Shown here in pieces: positions 37,712 through 48,937 of a DNA stretch of 64,000 nt. The notes beneath the pieces are model-generated. The model had not been told where the DNA came from. It did no database searches and worked only from the letters and a program-made list of their open reading frames with translations. The DNA lies in contig NZ_MRBL01000024.1 in NCBI RefSeq assembly GCF_001969855.1, positions 117,985 through 181,984 on the forward strand, in the 5' to 3' direction. Source of the stretch: Bacillus haynesii (lineage in GTDB: Bacteria; Bacillota; Bacilli; Bacillales; Bacillaceae). Numbering within the stretch: the stretch's first letter is position 1; every line of letters starts with the position of its first letter. The translations under genes were made by a program, and so were the position numbers.

Positions 37712-39069
37712 TCGCTCGCGATAGAAGTCAAACCCTGCTGGTTTTGCCGCTTAAATGCATGAACCGGCTGACGTTCGTCTTGTTTCTCCCCGTCAGGAAA
37801 AGCCGCTTCTTCAATATCAAAAATCTGCGTGAACAGCGCAAGCTTTTCTTCGGCGTCAGCTTCTGACGCAAACTCCTTCACTTTTAAAATCGGGTCGCGC
37901 AAAAGCTGGTTGATAATGCTTTTCGTATGCTTATTTAAAAGTTTTTTCTCCCTTGTGCTCAAATGAGGGAGTTTCCGTTCGATGCTCTGCATCGTTTCCG
38001 CCTGGATTGTCAAAGCTTTTTCCCTGAGAGCAGAGATGACCGGCACGACGCCGAGCGTATTCAGCCATTGTTTAAAAGCAACGATCTCAGCTTCAATAAT
38101 CAGCTCCACTTCTTCAGCAACGGCCTGACGCTCCTTCAAATTTTCTTCGACGATCCCTTCAAGATCGTCAATATCGTACAGGAAGACGCCTTCCACTTCG
38201 CTGAGAGCCGGGTCAAGATCCCGCGGCACGGCAATATCCACCATAAATAGCGGACAGCCTTTGCGAAGCTTATTGACATGTTCGATCATCTCTTTTGTGA
38301 CGACATAGCCGCTGGCGCCGGTTGAACTGATGAGAATGTCGGCTTCCATCAAAGCGCATTGCAGCTCATTCAAGCTTTTCGCTGCGCCTGAAAAACGGCC
38401 GGCAAGCTCCTTCGCTTTTGAAAATGTTCTGTTGATCACCGTAACCTGTCCGATTCCGTGGCCGTGCAAGTTTTGAACCGCAAGCTCACCCATTTTGCCC
38501 GCGCCGAGAATCAGCACGTGTTTATCGGAAAGGTCGCCGAAGATTTTCCTGGCAAGCTCGACGGCGGCATAGCTGACGGATACAGCATTTGAAGCAATGT
38601 CCGTTTCGGCATGGCAGCGCTTCGCGACGGTGACCGCCTGCTTAAACAAATAATTGAAAACGGTACCAATTGTTTTCTCTTCCTGAGCCAGCTTAAAACT
38701 TGTACGCACTTGGCCCAAAATCTGCGTTTCTCCAATAACCATCGAATCCAATCCGCACGATACACGGAAAAGGTGTTCAACGGCTCCGTCGTTTTCATAA
38801 AACTTCAAGTAAGGCGAAATGTCCTCCTTGCTTAATCCGAACCAGTTCGCCAAAAACATTTTCATATAATAACGTCCGGTGTGCAGCTGATCAACGACTG
38901 CATACAGCTCTGTCCGGTTGCATGTCGACACGATGATGTTCTCAAGTATGCTTTTTTCTTCTTTCAATTGCGACATCGCCTGCCCCAGCTCATCCGGCTG
39001 AAAGGTTAACTTTTCACGTATATCAACAGGGGCTGATTTGTAATCCAATCCCACGACAAGTATATGCAT
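37708..39069 (-). CDS. hemA: glutamyl-tRNA reductase HemA
   Basis: A 453-residue NADPH enzyme reducing glutamyl-tRNA to glutamate-1-semialdehyde, the first committed step of haem synthesis. Catalytic Cys in [14 protein letters not shown] (about residue 50), nucleotide fold [14 protein letters not shown], and C-terminal dimerisation helix. ATG 39069 gives [14 protein letters not shown], the start known in B. subtilis; the GGGGGTG site is about 14 bases upstream, and the in-frame GTG within it is an alternative. The operon carries a PerR-type box upstream. Confidence 0.97.
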   Translation of the reverse strand: MHILVVGLDYKSAPVDIREKLTFQPDELGQAMSQLKEEKSILENIIVSTCNRTELYAVVDQLHTGRYYMKMFLANWFGLSKEDISPYLKFYENDGAVEHLFRVSCGLDSMVIGETQILGQVRTSFKLAQEEKTIGTVFNYLFKQAVTVAKRCHAETDIASNAVSVSYAAVELARKIFGDLSDKHVLILGAGKMGELAVQNLHGHGIGQVTVINRTFSKAKELAGRFSGAAKSLNELQCALMEADILISSTGASGYVVTKEMIEHVNKLRKGCPLFMVDIAVPRDLDPALSEVEGVFLYDIDDLEGIVEENLKERQAVAEEVELIIEAEIVAFKQWLNTLGVVPVISALREKALTIQAETMQSIERKLPHLSTREKKLLNKHTKSIINQLLRDPILKVKEFASEADAEEKLALFTQIFDIEEAAFPDGEKQDERQPVHAFKRQNQQGLTSIASE

Positions 39070-39102
39070 AACTCTTGCTTGCACCCCCAACATCTATCTA
39101 AA

Positions 39103-39117
39103 TTAGAATGATTATAA
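39103..39117 (-). promoter_or_regulatory. PerR box upstream of hemA
   Basis: The minus strand reads TTATAATCATTCTAA, 14 of 15 positions of the Per-box consensus TTATAATnATTATAA. It includes a TATAAT that could be the -10. PerR control of hemAXCDBL is known in B. subtilis; binding here is inferred from the match. Confidence 0.75.
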
Positions 39118-39257
39118 TATAGAATTTATTATTCAAAACGATTATAACATATATTCACTATTTTCTCTTCCCAAAATGTGAACAGATTTTAAAAAAATGA
39201 TGTGATATAGTAGAAAATGTGTTTCTATTTCTTTCACTACATCAAGAAGGTGATACT

Positions 39258-39743
39258 TTGAAAAAGAAATCTGTTTTGCTTCCATTGCTGTTGATAGCCG
39301 TGGCTGTCTACGCCTTTTTGCGATCCGGCCGGATCAGCCTGTTTGACGGACAGGAAGAATGGTCTGTACTCGCGGGTCTCGTCGGACTGGCTCTTTTTTA
39401 TCAGGGGCAGAAAGAAGCCGATTCCGCCCATTCCTTTGCAGGGCTCTTAATGACAGCGATCGGCGTTTATTTCACATTTAAAGAGGACTATTTCAGCCGC
39501 GCAGATGATTTTGCGGTCATCGTGCTGATCTTCGGTGCGGCGCTTCTTGTCAAATCGTTTAAGACAAAAGAATATCAATATGAGAGTCTGCTGATGATCG
39601 CCGTCGCCCTCTACCTTTACTTTTTCCGGCAGATTGCCGCCTGGCTGAAGTCGGCGAATATCGAGACGGCATATGTAGAAGCTTATTGGCCGGCTGCTTT
39701 TATAGCGGTTAGTCTGCTCTTATTATTCTTAAAAAGAAAATAG
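39258..39743 (+). CDS. ysxD: membrane protein YsxD
   Basis: A 161-residue protein with five or six hydrophobic segments (LLPLLLIAVAVYAFL, VLAGLVGLALFYQG, FAVIVLIFGAALLV, LLMIAVALYLYFF, FIAVSLLLLFL). TTG 39258 is chosen because AAGGTGATACT lies just before it; the frame upstream has no ribosome site. Located between hemA and ysxC, convergent with ysxC, as ysxD in B. subtilis (symbol from position and topology). No function known. Confidence 0.78.
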   Translation: MKKKSVLLPLLLIAVAVYAFLRSGRISLFDGQEEWSVLAGLVGLALFYQGQKEADSAHSFAGLLMTAIGVYFTFKEDYFSRADDFAVIVLIFGAALLVKSFKTKEYQYESLLMIAVALYLYFFRQIAAWLKSANIETAYVEAYWPAAFIAVSLLLLFLKRK

Positions 39744-39752
39744 TTTATTCAA

Positions 39753-39794
39753 GAAAAAGCACTTGCATCAATTTCGCAAGTGCTTTCTCTTTTA
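39753..39794. terminator. bidirectional terminator ysxD / ysxC
   Basis: AAAGCACTTGC / GCAAGTGCTTT perfect 11-bp stem with TCTCTTTT on the plus side and TTTTTCTTG on the minus side. Confidence 0.9.
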
Positions 39795-40379
39795 TTTCGC
39801 GATCATTTGCTCGATCGCCGACCATGCTTCTTGTTTACCCTTTTTCGTTTCGGAGGAAAACAATATGAGCTGGTCTTCTTTTTCTATATTAAGCGTCTCT
39901 TTGACGACTTTGGCATGCTTTTCCCATTTACCTTTAGGGATTTTATCCGCCTTTGTCGCAATCACGATCACAGGAATGTCATAATGCTTTAAAAAGTCGT
40001 ACATGATGACATCATCCTGTGAAGGAGCATGCCTGAGATCGACGATTTGGACGACCGCTTTCAGTTCTTCGCGGGATGTCAAATACGTCTCTATCATACG
40101 GCCCCAGGCCTCGCGCTCCGTTTTGGAGACTTTTGCAAATCCGTAGCCGGGCACATCGACAAAGTGAAGGACATCGTTAATGATATAAAAGTTTAATGTT
40201 TGTGTTTTGCCCGGTTTTGAAGATGTCCTCGCTAAGTTTTTACGGTTAATCATTGTGTTGATGAATGACGATTTTCCGACATTGGATCTCCCGGCAAGGG
40301 CGATTTCCGGCAGTCCCCCTTCAGGGTACTGCTCGGGTTTCACCGCACTGATGACAATCTCTGATTTCGTTACTTTCAT
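39792..40379 (-). CDS. ysxC: ribosome-assembly GTPase YsxC (EngB)
   Basis: A 195-residue essential GTPase for 50S maturation. G motifs: [10 protein letters not shown] (G1), T in [12 protein letters not shown] (G2), DVPGYGFA (G3), TKADK (G4) and SSETKKG (G5). Length equals B. subtilis YsxC. ATG overlaps the lonA stop (ATGA), so the two are one operon. Confidence 0.97.
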   Translation of the reverse strand: MKVTKSEIVISAVKPEQYPEGGLPEIALAGRSNVGKSSFINTMINRKNLARTSSKPGKTQTLNFYIINDVLHFVDVPGYGFAKVSKTEREAWGRMIETYLTSREELKAVVQIVDLRHAPSQDDVIMYDFLKHYDIPVIVIATKADKIPKGKWEKHAKVVKETLNIEKEDQLILFSSETKKGKQEAWSAIEQMIAK

Positions 40380-42700
40380 TTCTCTTCTCCTACTAGCGCA
40401 TGCTTTAGAACTTCGTCCAGGTGAGCGACGGGAATGAAGGTCAAGCCTTCCCGCACGCTGTTTGGAATGTCCTCAATGTCTTTTTCATTGTCTTTCGGCA
40501 TAATGACAGTCTTTAAGCCGGCACGGTGTGCGCCGAGCGCCTTTTCCTTCAAGCCGCCGATCGGAAGAACGCGGCCTCTTAACGTGATTTCGCCGGTCAT
40601 GCCGACATTTCGTGAAACAGGTCGGCCCGTCAGCGCTGAGACAAGAGCTGTCGCCATTGTGATCCCCGCGGATGGGCCGTCCTTCGGAACAGCTCCTTCA
40701 GGCACGTGAATGTGAATATCATGTTTTTCATGAAAGTCAGGGTTGATGTTCAACTCTTCCGCTTTTGAACGGACATAGCTGAATGCGGCCTGCGCCGACT
40801 CTCTCATGACATCGCCGAGCTTTCCGGTCAAAATGAGTTTGCCTTTCCCGGGGGAAAGAGACACTTCGATAGACAGCGTATCTCCGCCGACCGTCGTGTA
40901 GGCAAGACCTGTGACAACGCCGATCTGATCGTCGAGCTCAGCCTGTCCGTATCTGAACATTCTTTTTCCTAAATAATCTTCAAGGTTTTTGTCTGTGACC
41001 GTAATTCTTTTTCTTTCCCCTGATACGATCAGCTTTGCCGCTTTTCTGCATATCGCCGCGATTTGGCGCTCAAGGCTTCTGACGCCGGCTTCCCTCGTAT
41101 AATAGCGAATGACGTCCAAGACAGCCTGCTCCCGTATTTGCAGATTGGATTTTTTCAGACCGTGTTCTTTCAGCTGTTTTGGAAGCAAATGATCTTTGAC
41201 GATTTCGACCTTTTCCACTTCCGTATAGCCGGCGATCGTGATGATCTCCATACGGTCTCTGAGCGGGCCGGGGATTGTGGCCAGGTTGTTCGCGGTTGCG
41301 ATAAACAAAACCTTTGATAAGTCAAATGTCTCTTCAATATAATGGTCGCTGAACGTATGGTTTTGTTCAGGATCGAGCACTTCCAGCATCGCTGAAGCAG
41401 GATCTCCCCTGAAATCCGAAGCCATTTTGTCAATCTCGTCCAAAAGGAACACGGGATTGTTCTTGCCTGCTTTTTTCATCCCCTGAATGATGCGGCCCGG
41501 CATGGCGCCTACATAAGTGCGGCGGTGGCCGCGGATTTCAGATTCATCCCTCACGCCGCCAAGGGAAATGCGGACAAATTTGCGCCCGAGCGATTTGGCG
41601 ATCGATTTGGCCAGCGAGGTTTTTCCAACACCCGGAGGTCCGGCCAAGCATAAGATCGGGCCTTTTAACGAGCGGGTCAGCTTTTGGACTGCCAAATATT
41701 CGAGAACCCGCTCTTTCACTTTTTCAAGCCCATGATGTTCTTCATCAAGGATTTGACTGGCAAGCTTTAAATCAAGCCTGTCTTCTGTCGCATCGTTCCA
41801 TGGGAGGGAAATAAGCCATTCAATATAATTGCGGATAACAGAGCTTTCAGCTGAGCTGGACGGAATTTTTTCGTACCGGTTCAGCTCTTTAAGCGCGGTT
41901 TCTTTCACATTATCAGGCATTCCGGCCTGCTCGATTTTTTCAGTCAGCTTTTGGACCTCACCCGTTTTTCCTTCTTTATCACCAAGCTCTTTTTGGATGG
42001 CTTTCATCTGCTCGCGCAGGTAATATTCCTTTTGCGTTCTTTCCATTGAACGCTTGACGCGCTGCCCGATCTTCTTCTCAATCTCAAGGACTTCTTTTTC
42101 GTTGTGAATCAGGTCGATCACTTTGTTCAATCTGGCTTTGACATCGATCGTTTCCAGCACTTCCTGCTTGTCTTTCAGCTTAAGCGGCAGGTGGGAGGCG
42201 ACGATATCGGCCATTCTTCCCGGCTCTTCAATATCTGTCACAGCGGCAAATGTTTCAGCCGATATTTTTTTTGAAATCTTTATGTATTGATCGAAGTGGT
42301 CAAGCAATGTGCGCATGAGTGCTTCATCTTCAACATCTTTTTCAGTCTCTTCATCGATTCGCTCGATTTTTACAGACGTATATTCATCTAAATCGTGGTA
42401 CTCAAGAATGCGGGCGCGCTGCAGCCCCTCCACCAAAACGCGGATCGTTCCGTTCGGCAGCTTGAGCATCTGCTTGATTTTCGTATAGGTTCCGAATGTA
42501 AAAATCTCGTCTTCATCCGGTTCGTCTATGGATATGTCCTTTTGCGTTGCCAAAAAGATCATATGGTCATTCATCATCGCCTGTTCAAGCGCCTGAACCG
42601 ACTTTTCACGCCCGACGTCAAGGTGCAAAACCATCGTCGGATAGACGAGTAAACCTCTTAAAGGGAGGAGCGGGATGTTTCGTTTCGTTTCATCTGCCAT
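40376..42700 (-). CDS. lonA: ATP-dependent protease LonA
   Basis: A 774-residue soluble Lon. N-terminal substrate domain (1-200), long coiled coil, AAA+ module with [15 protein letters not shown] (Walker A) and FLLDEID, and a C-terminal serine-lysine protease domain with PKDGPSAGI (catalytic Ser) and the Lys of [16 protein letters not shown] 42700 has CGGAGGTG upstream and gives the B. subtilis length. A TATAAT on the minus strand (42740-42735) may be the -10, with a poor -35. Confidence 0.98.
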   Translation of the reverse strand: MADETKRNIPLLPLRGLLVYPTMVLHLDVGREKSVQALEQAMMNDHMIFLATQKDISIDEPDEDEIFTFGTYTKIKQMLKLPNGTIRVLVEGLQRARILEYHDLDEYTSVKIERIDEETEKDVEDEALMRTLLDHFDQYIKISKKISAETFAAVTDIEEPGRMADIVASHLPLKLKDKQEVLETIDVKARLNKVIDLIHNEKEVLEIEKKIGQRVKRSMERTQKEYYLREQMKAIQKELGDKEGKTGEVQKLTEKIEQAGMPDNVKETALKELNRYEKIPSSSAESSVIRNYIEWLISLPWNDATEDRLDLKLASQILDEEHHGLEKVKERVLEYLAVQKLTRSLKGPILCLAGPPGVGKTSLAKSIAKSLGRKFVRISLGGVRDESEIRGHRRTYVGAMPGRIIQGMKKAGKNNPVFLLDEIDKMASDFRGDPASAMLEVLDPEQNHTFSDHYIEETFDLSKVLFIATANNLATIPGPLRDRMEIITIAGYTEVEKVEIVKDHLLPKQLKEHGLKKSNLQIREQAVLDVIRYYTREAGVRSLERQIAAICRKAAKLIVSGERKRITVTDKNLEDYLGKRMFRYGQAELDDQIGVVTGLAYTTVGGDTLSIEVSLSPGKGKLILTGKLGDVMRESAQAAFSYVRSKAEELNINPDFHEKHDIHIHVPEGAVPKDGPSAGITMATALVSALTGRPVSRNVGMTGEITLRGRVLPIGGLKEKALGAHRAGLKTVIMPKDNEKDIEDIPNSVREGLTFIPVAHLDEVLKHALVGEEK

Positions 42701-42898
42701 TTTGACTGACACCTCCGTAACTTTAGTATGAACCATTATAATATACTTTTTTTATCCCTGTACAATTGTAAGCCCGGCGAAATAAAAAGGGTCTCCTGTA
42801 GTATACCCTTTCTTTCAGTTCTGAAAAAGGAAAAGATGTCCTCCGCTAAGAAAACATGCCGGCACCTGCAGCTCCGGGCTTCCGAGAAATCCGGACCG

Positions 42899-42930
42899 AA
42901 AAAAATCCCCATCTGAAACGATGGGGATTT
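42899..42930 (-). terminator. rho-independent terminator of lonB
   Basis: Minus strand AAATCCCCATC / GATGGGGATTT with a 6-nt loop and TTTTT after. The lonB stop overlaps its first bases. Confidence 0.88.
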
Positions 42931-44584
42931 AAACGGATTCTCTTTTCATTTGAACGCCGTCAGGTATTTCTGAAGGAGGGTTGACCAATGCGAGGTCCAG
43001 TACTTCCTGCAAGGTTTTGACGGGAATGATATGTACACCTTCTATCCGCTTTAAAATTGACTGGACATTTTCGTGCGGAATAATGACCGTTTTTGCCCCC
43101 GCATGCTTGGCCGCTTTGATTTTCGGAATCACGCCGCCGATCGGCTTTACCCGGCCGTTCAGACTGATTTCCCCCGTCATGGCGACAGTATGGTCTATCG
43201 GAATCTTATGAATGGCGGAGAATATGCCCGCTGCCATTGCAATGCCTGCAGATGGTCCGTCAACCGGGATACCGCCGGGGAAATTCACGTGAATATCATA
43301 ATCCGAAGCTTTTACTCCCATTGTCCGCAATACAGTCATAACATTTTCGACCGACCCTTTCGCCATGCTTTTCCGGCGGATCGATTTTGACTGGTTGCCG
43401 ATATTCTCTTCTTCTGCAATGCCCGTGATATTAATTGATCCTTTATCAGCAGCCTGATTGACTGTGACTTCAATTTCGAGCAGCGAACCGCTGTTAGGGC
43501 CGTGGACGGCAAGTCCGTTGACGATGCCGACCTGCGGTTTAGAGGCGATTTTTTGTTCATATTTCGGTGTCAGCTGGCTCGAATGGATCACCCATTCGAT
43601 ATCTTCAACCGTCACCTCGTCACGCTCTTCAGTCAAAGCCATTCCGGCGGCGATTTGCATCATATTGACAACTTCGCGGCCGTTTCTCGCATACCGCGTC
43701 AACAGGTCAAGTCCTTCCTCTGCAACTCGCTTCTGAATCTTATCAGCTGCTTTTTTGGCGACCGTTTTTAATTCGTGCTTTTCAAGGTCGCGGAAGAACA
43801 CTTCCAGACATCTCGACCGAATGGCAGGCGGGATTTCGTCAGGCATCCTCGTCGTCGCGCCGATCAGTCTGAAATCCGCCGGCAGCCCATTTTGAAAAAT
43901 GTCGTGGATGTGTTTGGGGATTTGCGTGTTTTCTTCACTGTAATAGGCGCTTTCCAAAAACACTTTCCGATCTTCAAGCACCTTCAGCATTTTATTCATT
44001 TGAATCGGATGAAGCTCTCCGATTTCGTCGATGAATAATACCCCACCGTGTGCATGTGTGACGGCTCCTTGCTTTGGCTGTGGAATTCCGGCCTGCCCCA
44101 TCGCTCCGGCACCCTGATAAATCGGATCGTGGACCGAACCGATCAACGGGTCGGCGATCCCCCGCTCGTCGAAGCGGGCCGTTGTCGCGTCAAGCTCGAC
44201 AAAGACGGAATGTTCCTGGAATGGTGAGCGCTTGTTCTTTTTCGCTTCTTCGAGGACAAGCCTTGCAGCTGCCGTTTTCCCCACACCTGGAGGGCCGTAA
44301 ATAATGACATGCTGCGGATTCGGTCCGCAAAGGGCGGCTTTCAGCGCTTTAATGCCGTCCTCCTGGCCGACGATGTCTTTAAAAGCCGTCGGCCTCACCT
44401 TTTCCGATAACGGTTCTGATAAATGGATTGATCTCATTTTCCGGAGCTGTTCCATCTCTTTTTTGGACTCTCTGTCTATCGTAACCTTTTGGGTTCTTTG
44501 ATTTTTGAGCAAATTCCAAAAATATAATCCGATGATGATCCCGAAAAATAGTTGTACAAAAAGTGCAATGCTCGTCCAGCTCAA
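42929..44584 (-). CDS. lonB: Lon-like protease LonB
   Basis: A 551-residue membrane-anchored Lon. One N-terminal membrane segment (about 4-24, IALFVQLFFGIIIGLYFW), AAA+ module ([24 protein letters not shown]), and protease domain with PVDGPSAGIAMA (Ser) and the Lys of IPKIKAAKHAGAK. No LonA-type N-domain. In B. subtilis it is made in the forespore under sigma-F. Start is TTG 44584 with AGGAGGG eight bases before. Terminators bound it on both sides. Confidence 0.96.
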   Translation of the reverse strand: MSWTSIALFVQLFFGIIIGLYFWNLLKNQRTQKVTIDRESKKEMEQLRKMRSIHLSEPLSEKVRPTAFKDIVGQEDGIKALKAALCGPNPQHVIIYGPPGVGKTAAARLVLEEAKKNKRSPFQEHSVFVELDATTARFDERGIADPLIGSVHDPIYQGAGAMGQAGIPQPKQGAVTHAHGGVLFIDEIGELHPIQMNKMLKVLEDRKVFLESAYYSEENTQIPKHIHDIFQNGLPADFRLIGATTRMPDEIPPAIRSRCLEVFFRDLEKHELKTVAKKAADKIQKRVAEEGLDLLTRYARNGREVVNMMQIAAGMALTEERDEVTVEDIEWVIHSSQLTPKYEQKIASKPQVGIVNGLAVHGPNSGSLLEIEVTVNQAADKGSINITGIAEEENIGNQSKSIRRKSMAKGSVENVMTVLRTMGVKASDYDIHVNFPGGIPVDGPSAGIAMAAGIFSAIHKIPIDHTVAMTGEISLNGRVKPIGGVIPKIKAAKHAGAKTVIIPHENVQSILKRIEGVHIIPVKTLQEVLDLALVNPPSEIPDGVQMKRESV

Positions 44585-44726
44585 CTGATGGTCCCTCCTG
44601 AAATGGTTTCGTATCTGAGTATGTCAGATAGTATTTCCTGATCAGGGAGGGAATAAACGTAGAGAAAGGGATAATTTTGCTTTTCAAACCGTCATTCTGT
44701 TCCGGGTGCCGGCGGTTTCCGAATGT

Positions 44727-44759
44727 AAAAAAGAACCTCCTTTTGACCAGGAGGTTCTC
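44727..44759 (-). terminator. rho-independent terminator of clpX
   Basis: AGAACCTCCT / AGGAGGTTCT perfect stem, loop of 6, then TTTTTTAC on the minus strand. Confidence 0.9.
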
Positions 44760-44763
44760 TGTA

Positions 44764-46029
44764 TTATGCTGAAGTTTTTTTGTCTTTATTGACGACCGTG
44801 CCGTCTTTCATCATGAGACGCGGCGGTTCGCCGTCAGTGACGGTTTTGCCTGTAATCACGCATTTTTCAATATCCTCGCGAGACGGCAGATCAAACATCA
44901 CGTCAAGCATGATTCCTTCGATAATGGAACGAAGTCCGCGTGCTCCTGTTTTACGTTCAATTGCTTTTTTAGCGATCTCTGTGAGCGCTTCGTCTTCAAA
45001 TACAAGCTCCACATCATCCAGCTCAAGCATTTTTCTATATTGTTTAACAAGTGCGTTTTTCGGTTTTGTTAAAATTTCAACCAGCGCTTTTTCATCGAGC
45101 GGTTCAAGGCTTGCGATGATCGGGAGACGGCCGATGAATTCAGGGATCAGCCCGAAGCGAAGCAAGTCTTCCGGAAGCACTTTGGAAAGAAGCACTTCTT
45201 TTTCAAGGTCTTCATGCTTGTTGTCAGAGCCGAAGCCGATGACCTTCTGACCGAGACGGCGCTTGATGATTTGCTCGATTCCGTCAAAAGCTCCTCCGCA
45301 AATGAACAGGATGTTGGTTGTGTCAATTTGGATGAACTCTTGATGAGGATGCTTTCTTCCGCCTTGTGGAGGAACGCTCGCAACCGTACCTTCAAGAATT
45401 TTAAGCAGAGCCTGCTGAACGCCTTCGCCTGATACATCGCGTGTAATCGAAGGGTTCTCGGACTTTCTGGCCACTTTATCGATTTCATCGATGTAGATAA
45501 TGCCTTTTTCCGCTTTTTCAACATCGTAGTCAGCAGCCTGGATCAGCTTAAGCAAAATGTTCTCCACATCTTCACCGACATAGCCTGCTTCAGTAAGCGA
45601 AGTGGCATCCGCAATGGCGAACGGCACATTCAGGATGCGGGCAAGCGTTTGAGCAAGAAGCGTTTTTCCGCTTCCGGTCGGTCCGATCATGGAAATATTA
45701 CTTTTTGACAGCTCGACGTCATCGACTTTGCTGTTTGAATTGATCCGCTTGTAATGATTGTAGACGGCCACGGCAAGGGATTTTTTTGCCTGGTCCTGGC
45801 CGATGACGTATTCATCAAGAATCTCGCGGATTTCCTTTGGCTTCGGAACATCTTTGAACTCCACTTCTTCTTCAGAGCCAAGTTCCTCTTCTACAATTTC
45901 AGTGCAAAGTTCGATGCACTCGTCACATATATATACGCCTGGTCCGGCGACAAGCTTGCGTACCTGATCTTGTGTTTTACCGCAAAACGAGCATTTCAAT
46001 TGTCCTTTTTCCTCGTTGAATTTAAACAT
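44764..46029 (-). CDS. clpX: Clp protease ATPase ClpX
   Basis: A 421-residue AAA+ unfoldase partner of ClpP. N-terminal C4 zinc domain (CSFCGKTQ and CDECIELC), Walker [13 protein letters not shown], Walker [14 protein letters not shown]-type ClpP loop (QKVIGFGSD) and sensor motifs. Length within one residue of B. subtilis ClpX. Gap of 268 bases to tig, with tig's terminator, makes it a separate unit. GGGGTGAAAG precedes the ATG. Confidence 0.98.
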   Translation of the reverse strand: MFKFNEEKGQLKCSFCGKTQDQVRKLVAGPGVYICDECIELCTEIVEEELGSEEEVEFKDVPKPKEIREILDEYVIGQDQAKKSLAVAVYNHYKRINSNSKVDDVELSKSNISMIGPTGSGKTLLAQTLARILNVPFAIADATSLTEAGYVGEDVENILLKLIQAADYDVEKAEKGIIYIDEIDKVARKSENPSITRDVSGEGVQQALLKILEGTVASVPPQGGRKHPHQEFIQIDTTNILFICGGAFDGIEQIIKRRLGQKVIGFGSDNKHEDLEKEVLLSKVLPEDLLRFGLIPEFIGRLPIIASLEPLDEKALVEILTKPKNALVKQYRKMLELDDVELVFEDEALTEIAKKAIERKTGARGLRSIIEGIMLDVMFDLPSREDIEKCVITGKTVTDGEPPRLMMKDGTVVNKDKKTSA

Positions 46030-46237
46030 TCTTTCACCCCTTATATCCTTGTCATTCCAGTTTCTTCGTTAAAAGAAACATCGCTTGAAAACATTCGTTC
46101 CATTATGTATTGCATTTTACCACACTTTCCAAAAAGGCGATAACGTTGTGTTTGCCGTTCGGCATATTCAATATGTATGTTGATCAAAACGACATTATCT
46201 ATCCTTTCCCAAAGAAAAGATGATAAGTCAAAATTGT

Positions 46238-46275
46238 ATAAAACAAGGCACGAAACATTCGCGCCCTGTTTTATA
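46238..46275 (-). terminator. terminator of tig
   Basis: AAAACAGGGCGCGA with TCGTGCCTTGTTTT (several G-U pairs) on the minus strand, followed by ATACAATTTTG. The T-run is weak. Confidence 0.6.
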
Positions 46276-46297
46276 TAAAGTATGATTATGAAACATA

Positions 46298-47572
46298 TTA
46301 ACGGTTTTCTACAAGAAAATCAATTGCTTTGCGAACTTTTAAGTCCTCTTTCATTCCATCTGTAGAACCGATTGCTTGTTTGATGTTTTCAACAGGCATG
46401 TTGTATGCTTCAGCCATTTTAGAAAGCTCTTCTTCGACTTCTTCGTCAGTGACTTGAAGGTTTTCCGCTTTGGCGATCGCTTCCAGTGTCAGGTTTGATT
46501 TCACGCGTTTTTCAGCATCCTCTTTCATTTGCTCTTTCAGCGCGTTTTCATCCTGTCCTGAGAATTGGAAGTAAAGCTCAAGGTTCATGCCCTGCATTTG
46601 CAGACGCTGTTCGAATTCTTTCATCATGCGGTCAAGCTCTGTGTCGATCATCGCTTGAGGAATGTCAGACTCAGCGTTTTCAGCTGCTTTCACGACAAGC
46701 TCTTCGCGAAGTTTAGCATCCGCTTCGTTTTCTTTTGCTTCTTCGAGACGTTTTTTCGTTTTTTCAGTCAGCTCAGCAAGCGTTTCAACTTCCTCATCGA
46801 CATCTTTCGCAAACTCGTCATCAAGCTCAGGAAGCTCTTTCGCTTTGATTTCGTGGATTTTCACTTTGAATACGGCAGGTTTGCCCGCAAGCTCTTCCGC
46901 GTGGTATTCCTCTGGGAATGTCACTTCAACGTCTTTTTCAGCACCGGCTTCAAGTCCTACAAGCTGATCTTCAAAGCCTGGAATGAAAGAGCCTGAACCG
47001 ACTTCAAGGGAATAGTTTTCCGCTTTTCCGCCTTCGAATGCTTCGCCGTCTACGAATCCTTCGAAATCAAGAACAACAGTGTCCCCTTCTTCCACTTTGC
47101 CGTCTTCTTTTACAACGAGTTCAGCCTGGCGCTCTTGAAGAGACTTAAGTTCGTTTTGAACGTCTTCATCCGTCACGGCAGTGTCGTCTTTTTCAATGCC
47201 AAGGCCTTTATATTCGCCAAGTTTCACTTCAGGCTTAACCGTTACCTTCGCAGTGAAGATCAGGTTTTCGCCTTTTTCGATTTTTTCCACATCGATTTCC
47301 GGACGGTCAACAGGCTCAATGCCCGCTTCCTCTACCGCTTTCGGATACTCGACAGGAAGCAGGATGTCCAGCGCATCCTGATAAAGCGCCTCAACGCCAA
47401 AACGCTGTTCAAACAAACCGCGCGGCACTTTCCCTTTGCGGAATCCAGGTATGGATACCTGCTTTACTACTTTTTTAAATGCATCATCAAGGGCTTTATT
47501 AAAGGTATCGGCATCTACCTCAACCGTTAAAACGCCTTCGTTTCCTTCTTGCTTTTCCCATTTTACTGACAT
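46298..47572 (-). CDS. tig: trigger factor
   Basis: A 424-residue ribosome-bound chaperone. N-terminal ribosome-binding domain with [17 protein letters not shown], a PPIase FKBP-like domain (about 150-245, [23 protein letters not shown] in two parts) and a helical C-terminal arm domain. Length matches B. subtilis. GGAGGGAAACAC precedes ATG 47572. A promoter about 190 bases upstream gives a long leader. Confidence 0.98.
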   Translation of the reverse strand: MSVKWEKQEGNEGVLTVEVDADTFNKALDDAFKKVVKQVSIPGFRKGKVPRGLFEQRFGVEALYQDALDILLPVEYPKAVEEAGIEPVDRPEIDVEKIEKGENLIFTAKVTVKPEVKLGEYKGLGIEKDDTAVTDEDVQNELKSLQERQAELVVKEDGKVEEGDTVVLDFEGFVDGEAFEGGKAENYSLEVGSGSFIPGFEDQLVGLEAGAEKDVEVTFPEEYHAEELAGKPAVFKVKIHEIKAKELPELDDEFAKDVDEEVETLAELTEKTKKRLEEAKENEADAKLREELVVKAAENAESDIPQAMIDTELDRMMKEFEQRLQMQGMNLELYFQFSGQDENALKEQMKEDAEKRVKSNLTLEAIAKAENLQVTDEEVEEELSKMAEAYNMPVENIKQAIGSTDGMKEDLKVRKAIDFLVENR

Positions 47573-47767
47573 GTGTTTCCCTCCAAAATCTATTCAGGTT
47601 GTGTCGTTTTTCCATTTTAAAACAAGCAAACGGCTACGTCCATCGCAAGCTGCCGACTGTGTGCAGCTCATGTGTTTCTGACAGCCATCATTATGTATAC
47701 AAAGATAAATAATGAATCTTTAGCGGCAAACGGATCAACTTCCGTTTTTCACAAATGCAACCACTAT

Positions 47768-47795
47768 ATTATAACACAAAGCCCGCTGCTTTCAA
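47768..47795 (-). promoter_or_regulatory. sigma-A promoter of tig
   Basis: Minus strand TTGAAA (47795-47790), 16 bases, TATAAT (47773-47768). It leaves a leader of about 190 bases in which I see no known riboswitch. Confidence 0.72.
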
Positions 47796-47798
47796 CAT

Positions 47799-48806
47799 TT
47801 ACAAATAAGAAATTTCTTCTATGTCTTTGATCAGCGCGCATGCTTCGTCAAGCTGTCTATCATTGAATTCATAGAGAATATGAAGCTCCTCTTTATCGAT
47901 GTCGATCCCGTGCATCTCATATCCGACTTTATGCAGCGCAGCAGCCCAGAGCTCGCGGTTTGAGTATTTCGGCTGAAACGGATAGAGGACGTAAATATGC
48001 CTTCTCCACAGCTCTTCGACCGCCTGGTACAGCGTGGGATTTTCATTCCCCAGCGTATCATCGAGCACGCTCAGAACATGCTTTAATATCGGCATATCAT
48101 CCGGCTTGACCGTCTCTGTCGGATTAATTGTCATCGAATCGCCAAATTTTGCGACAAGCGTCGGCTTTTCATGGTCTGACTCGGCCAAAAGCTGAAGGAT
48201 CATCGTTTTTACGACAGGATGTGCGCTCGGATTTTGCAGAATCGTTTTCAACAAGCCGATATAGCTTGTCAGATTGCGGTCCTTCAGCCCGTGAAGAAGC
48301 TTAACCTGCTCTTCCGTGTCATGCAAAAGCCTTTCCTGATCAACCTCCTCCGTCTCAGGAAGGTCTTCGGTGATGTCCTCAGGTCCCGGGTCTTCCGTCA
48401 TCTTGCGGCTGAAATCAAGCAGTTTATAAAACTGTTCTGCGCTTTCAGGAGGAAGCTTGTTTTCTTCGAGTACAGCTTCAATCGTTTCTTTTACTTTTTC
48501 GTATTGTCTGAGCTGGATTAAAATCGTCATATAGACCTGTAAAACGGTAAAATAGTGGCCGTGGCCTTCTTTCAGCATTTTTTCGCAGATGCTCTTCGCT
48601 TCTTCAAGCTCGCCGATTTCCAGCAGGCAGATGGCCATTCCCAGATAAATATCCGATTCCTCATCATCATAGCGCTTCGCTTCAGAAAACAGCCTGAGCG
48701 CTTCGTGGTAATTCTTTTCTTTGAGCGCTGCCATCCCTTTGTGCACTAAACGCTCCTTTACGTTAGGGAACGGGATGATCTTCGAGTTTTTCTTGTCATG
48801 CTTCAT
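47799..48806 (-). CDS. ysoA: TPR-repeat protein YsoA
   Basis: A 335-residue soluble protein. Residues about 25-125 form tetratricopeptide repeats (HEALRLFSEAKRYDDEESDIYLGMAICLL in parts, LEEAKSICEKMLKEG). An acidic hinge follows (about 140-165) and a helical C-terminal part. ATG 48806 follows GAAAGGAA. Between leuD and tig, as ysoA in B. subtilis. TPR folds mediate protein contacts; the partner is unknown. Confidence 0.88.
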   Translation of the reverse strand: MKHDKKNSKIIPFPNVKERLVHKGMAALKEKNYHEALRLFSEAKRYDDEESDIYLGMAICLLEIGELEEAKSICEKMLKEGHGHYFTVLQVYMTILIQLRQYEKVKETIEAVLEENKLPPESAEQFYKLLDFSRKMTEDPGPEDITEDLPETEEVDQERLLHDTEEQVKLLHGLKDRNLTSYIGLLKTILQNPSAHPVVKTMILQLLAESDHEKPTLVAKFGDSMTINPTETVKPDDMPILKHVLSVLDDTLGNENPTLYQAVEELWRRHIYVLYPFQPKYSNRELWAAALHKVGYEMHGIDIDKEELHILYEFNDRQLDEACALIKDIEEISYL

Positions 48807-48901
48807 TTCTAAGTTCCTTTCAGGCACTTATTTTTTAACAAGTGTATCAACCCGGCCCGCTAAACACAAGAAAGAACCGGCGGCAGTATGCTGCCGCCAG
48901 C

Positions 48902-48937
48902 AAAAAAAGCCTCCGATCTACATCGGACAGCTTTTTT
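48902..48937 (-). terminator. rho-independent terminator of ilv-leu operon
   Basis: AAAAAGCTGTCCGAT / ATCGGAGGCTTTTT on the minus strand with a 4-nt loop, then TTTGC; it overlaps the leuD stop. Confidence 0.88.

Noticed and set aside
42735..42765. lonA promoter with TTGTAC and TATAAT
   Set aside because: The spacing is 19 bases, too long to call with confidence; kept only as a remark in the lonA entry.
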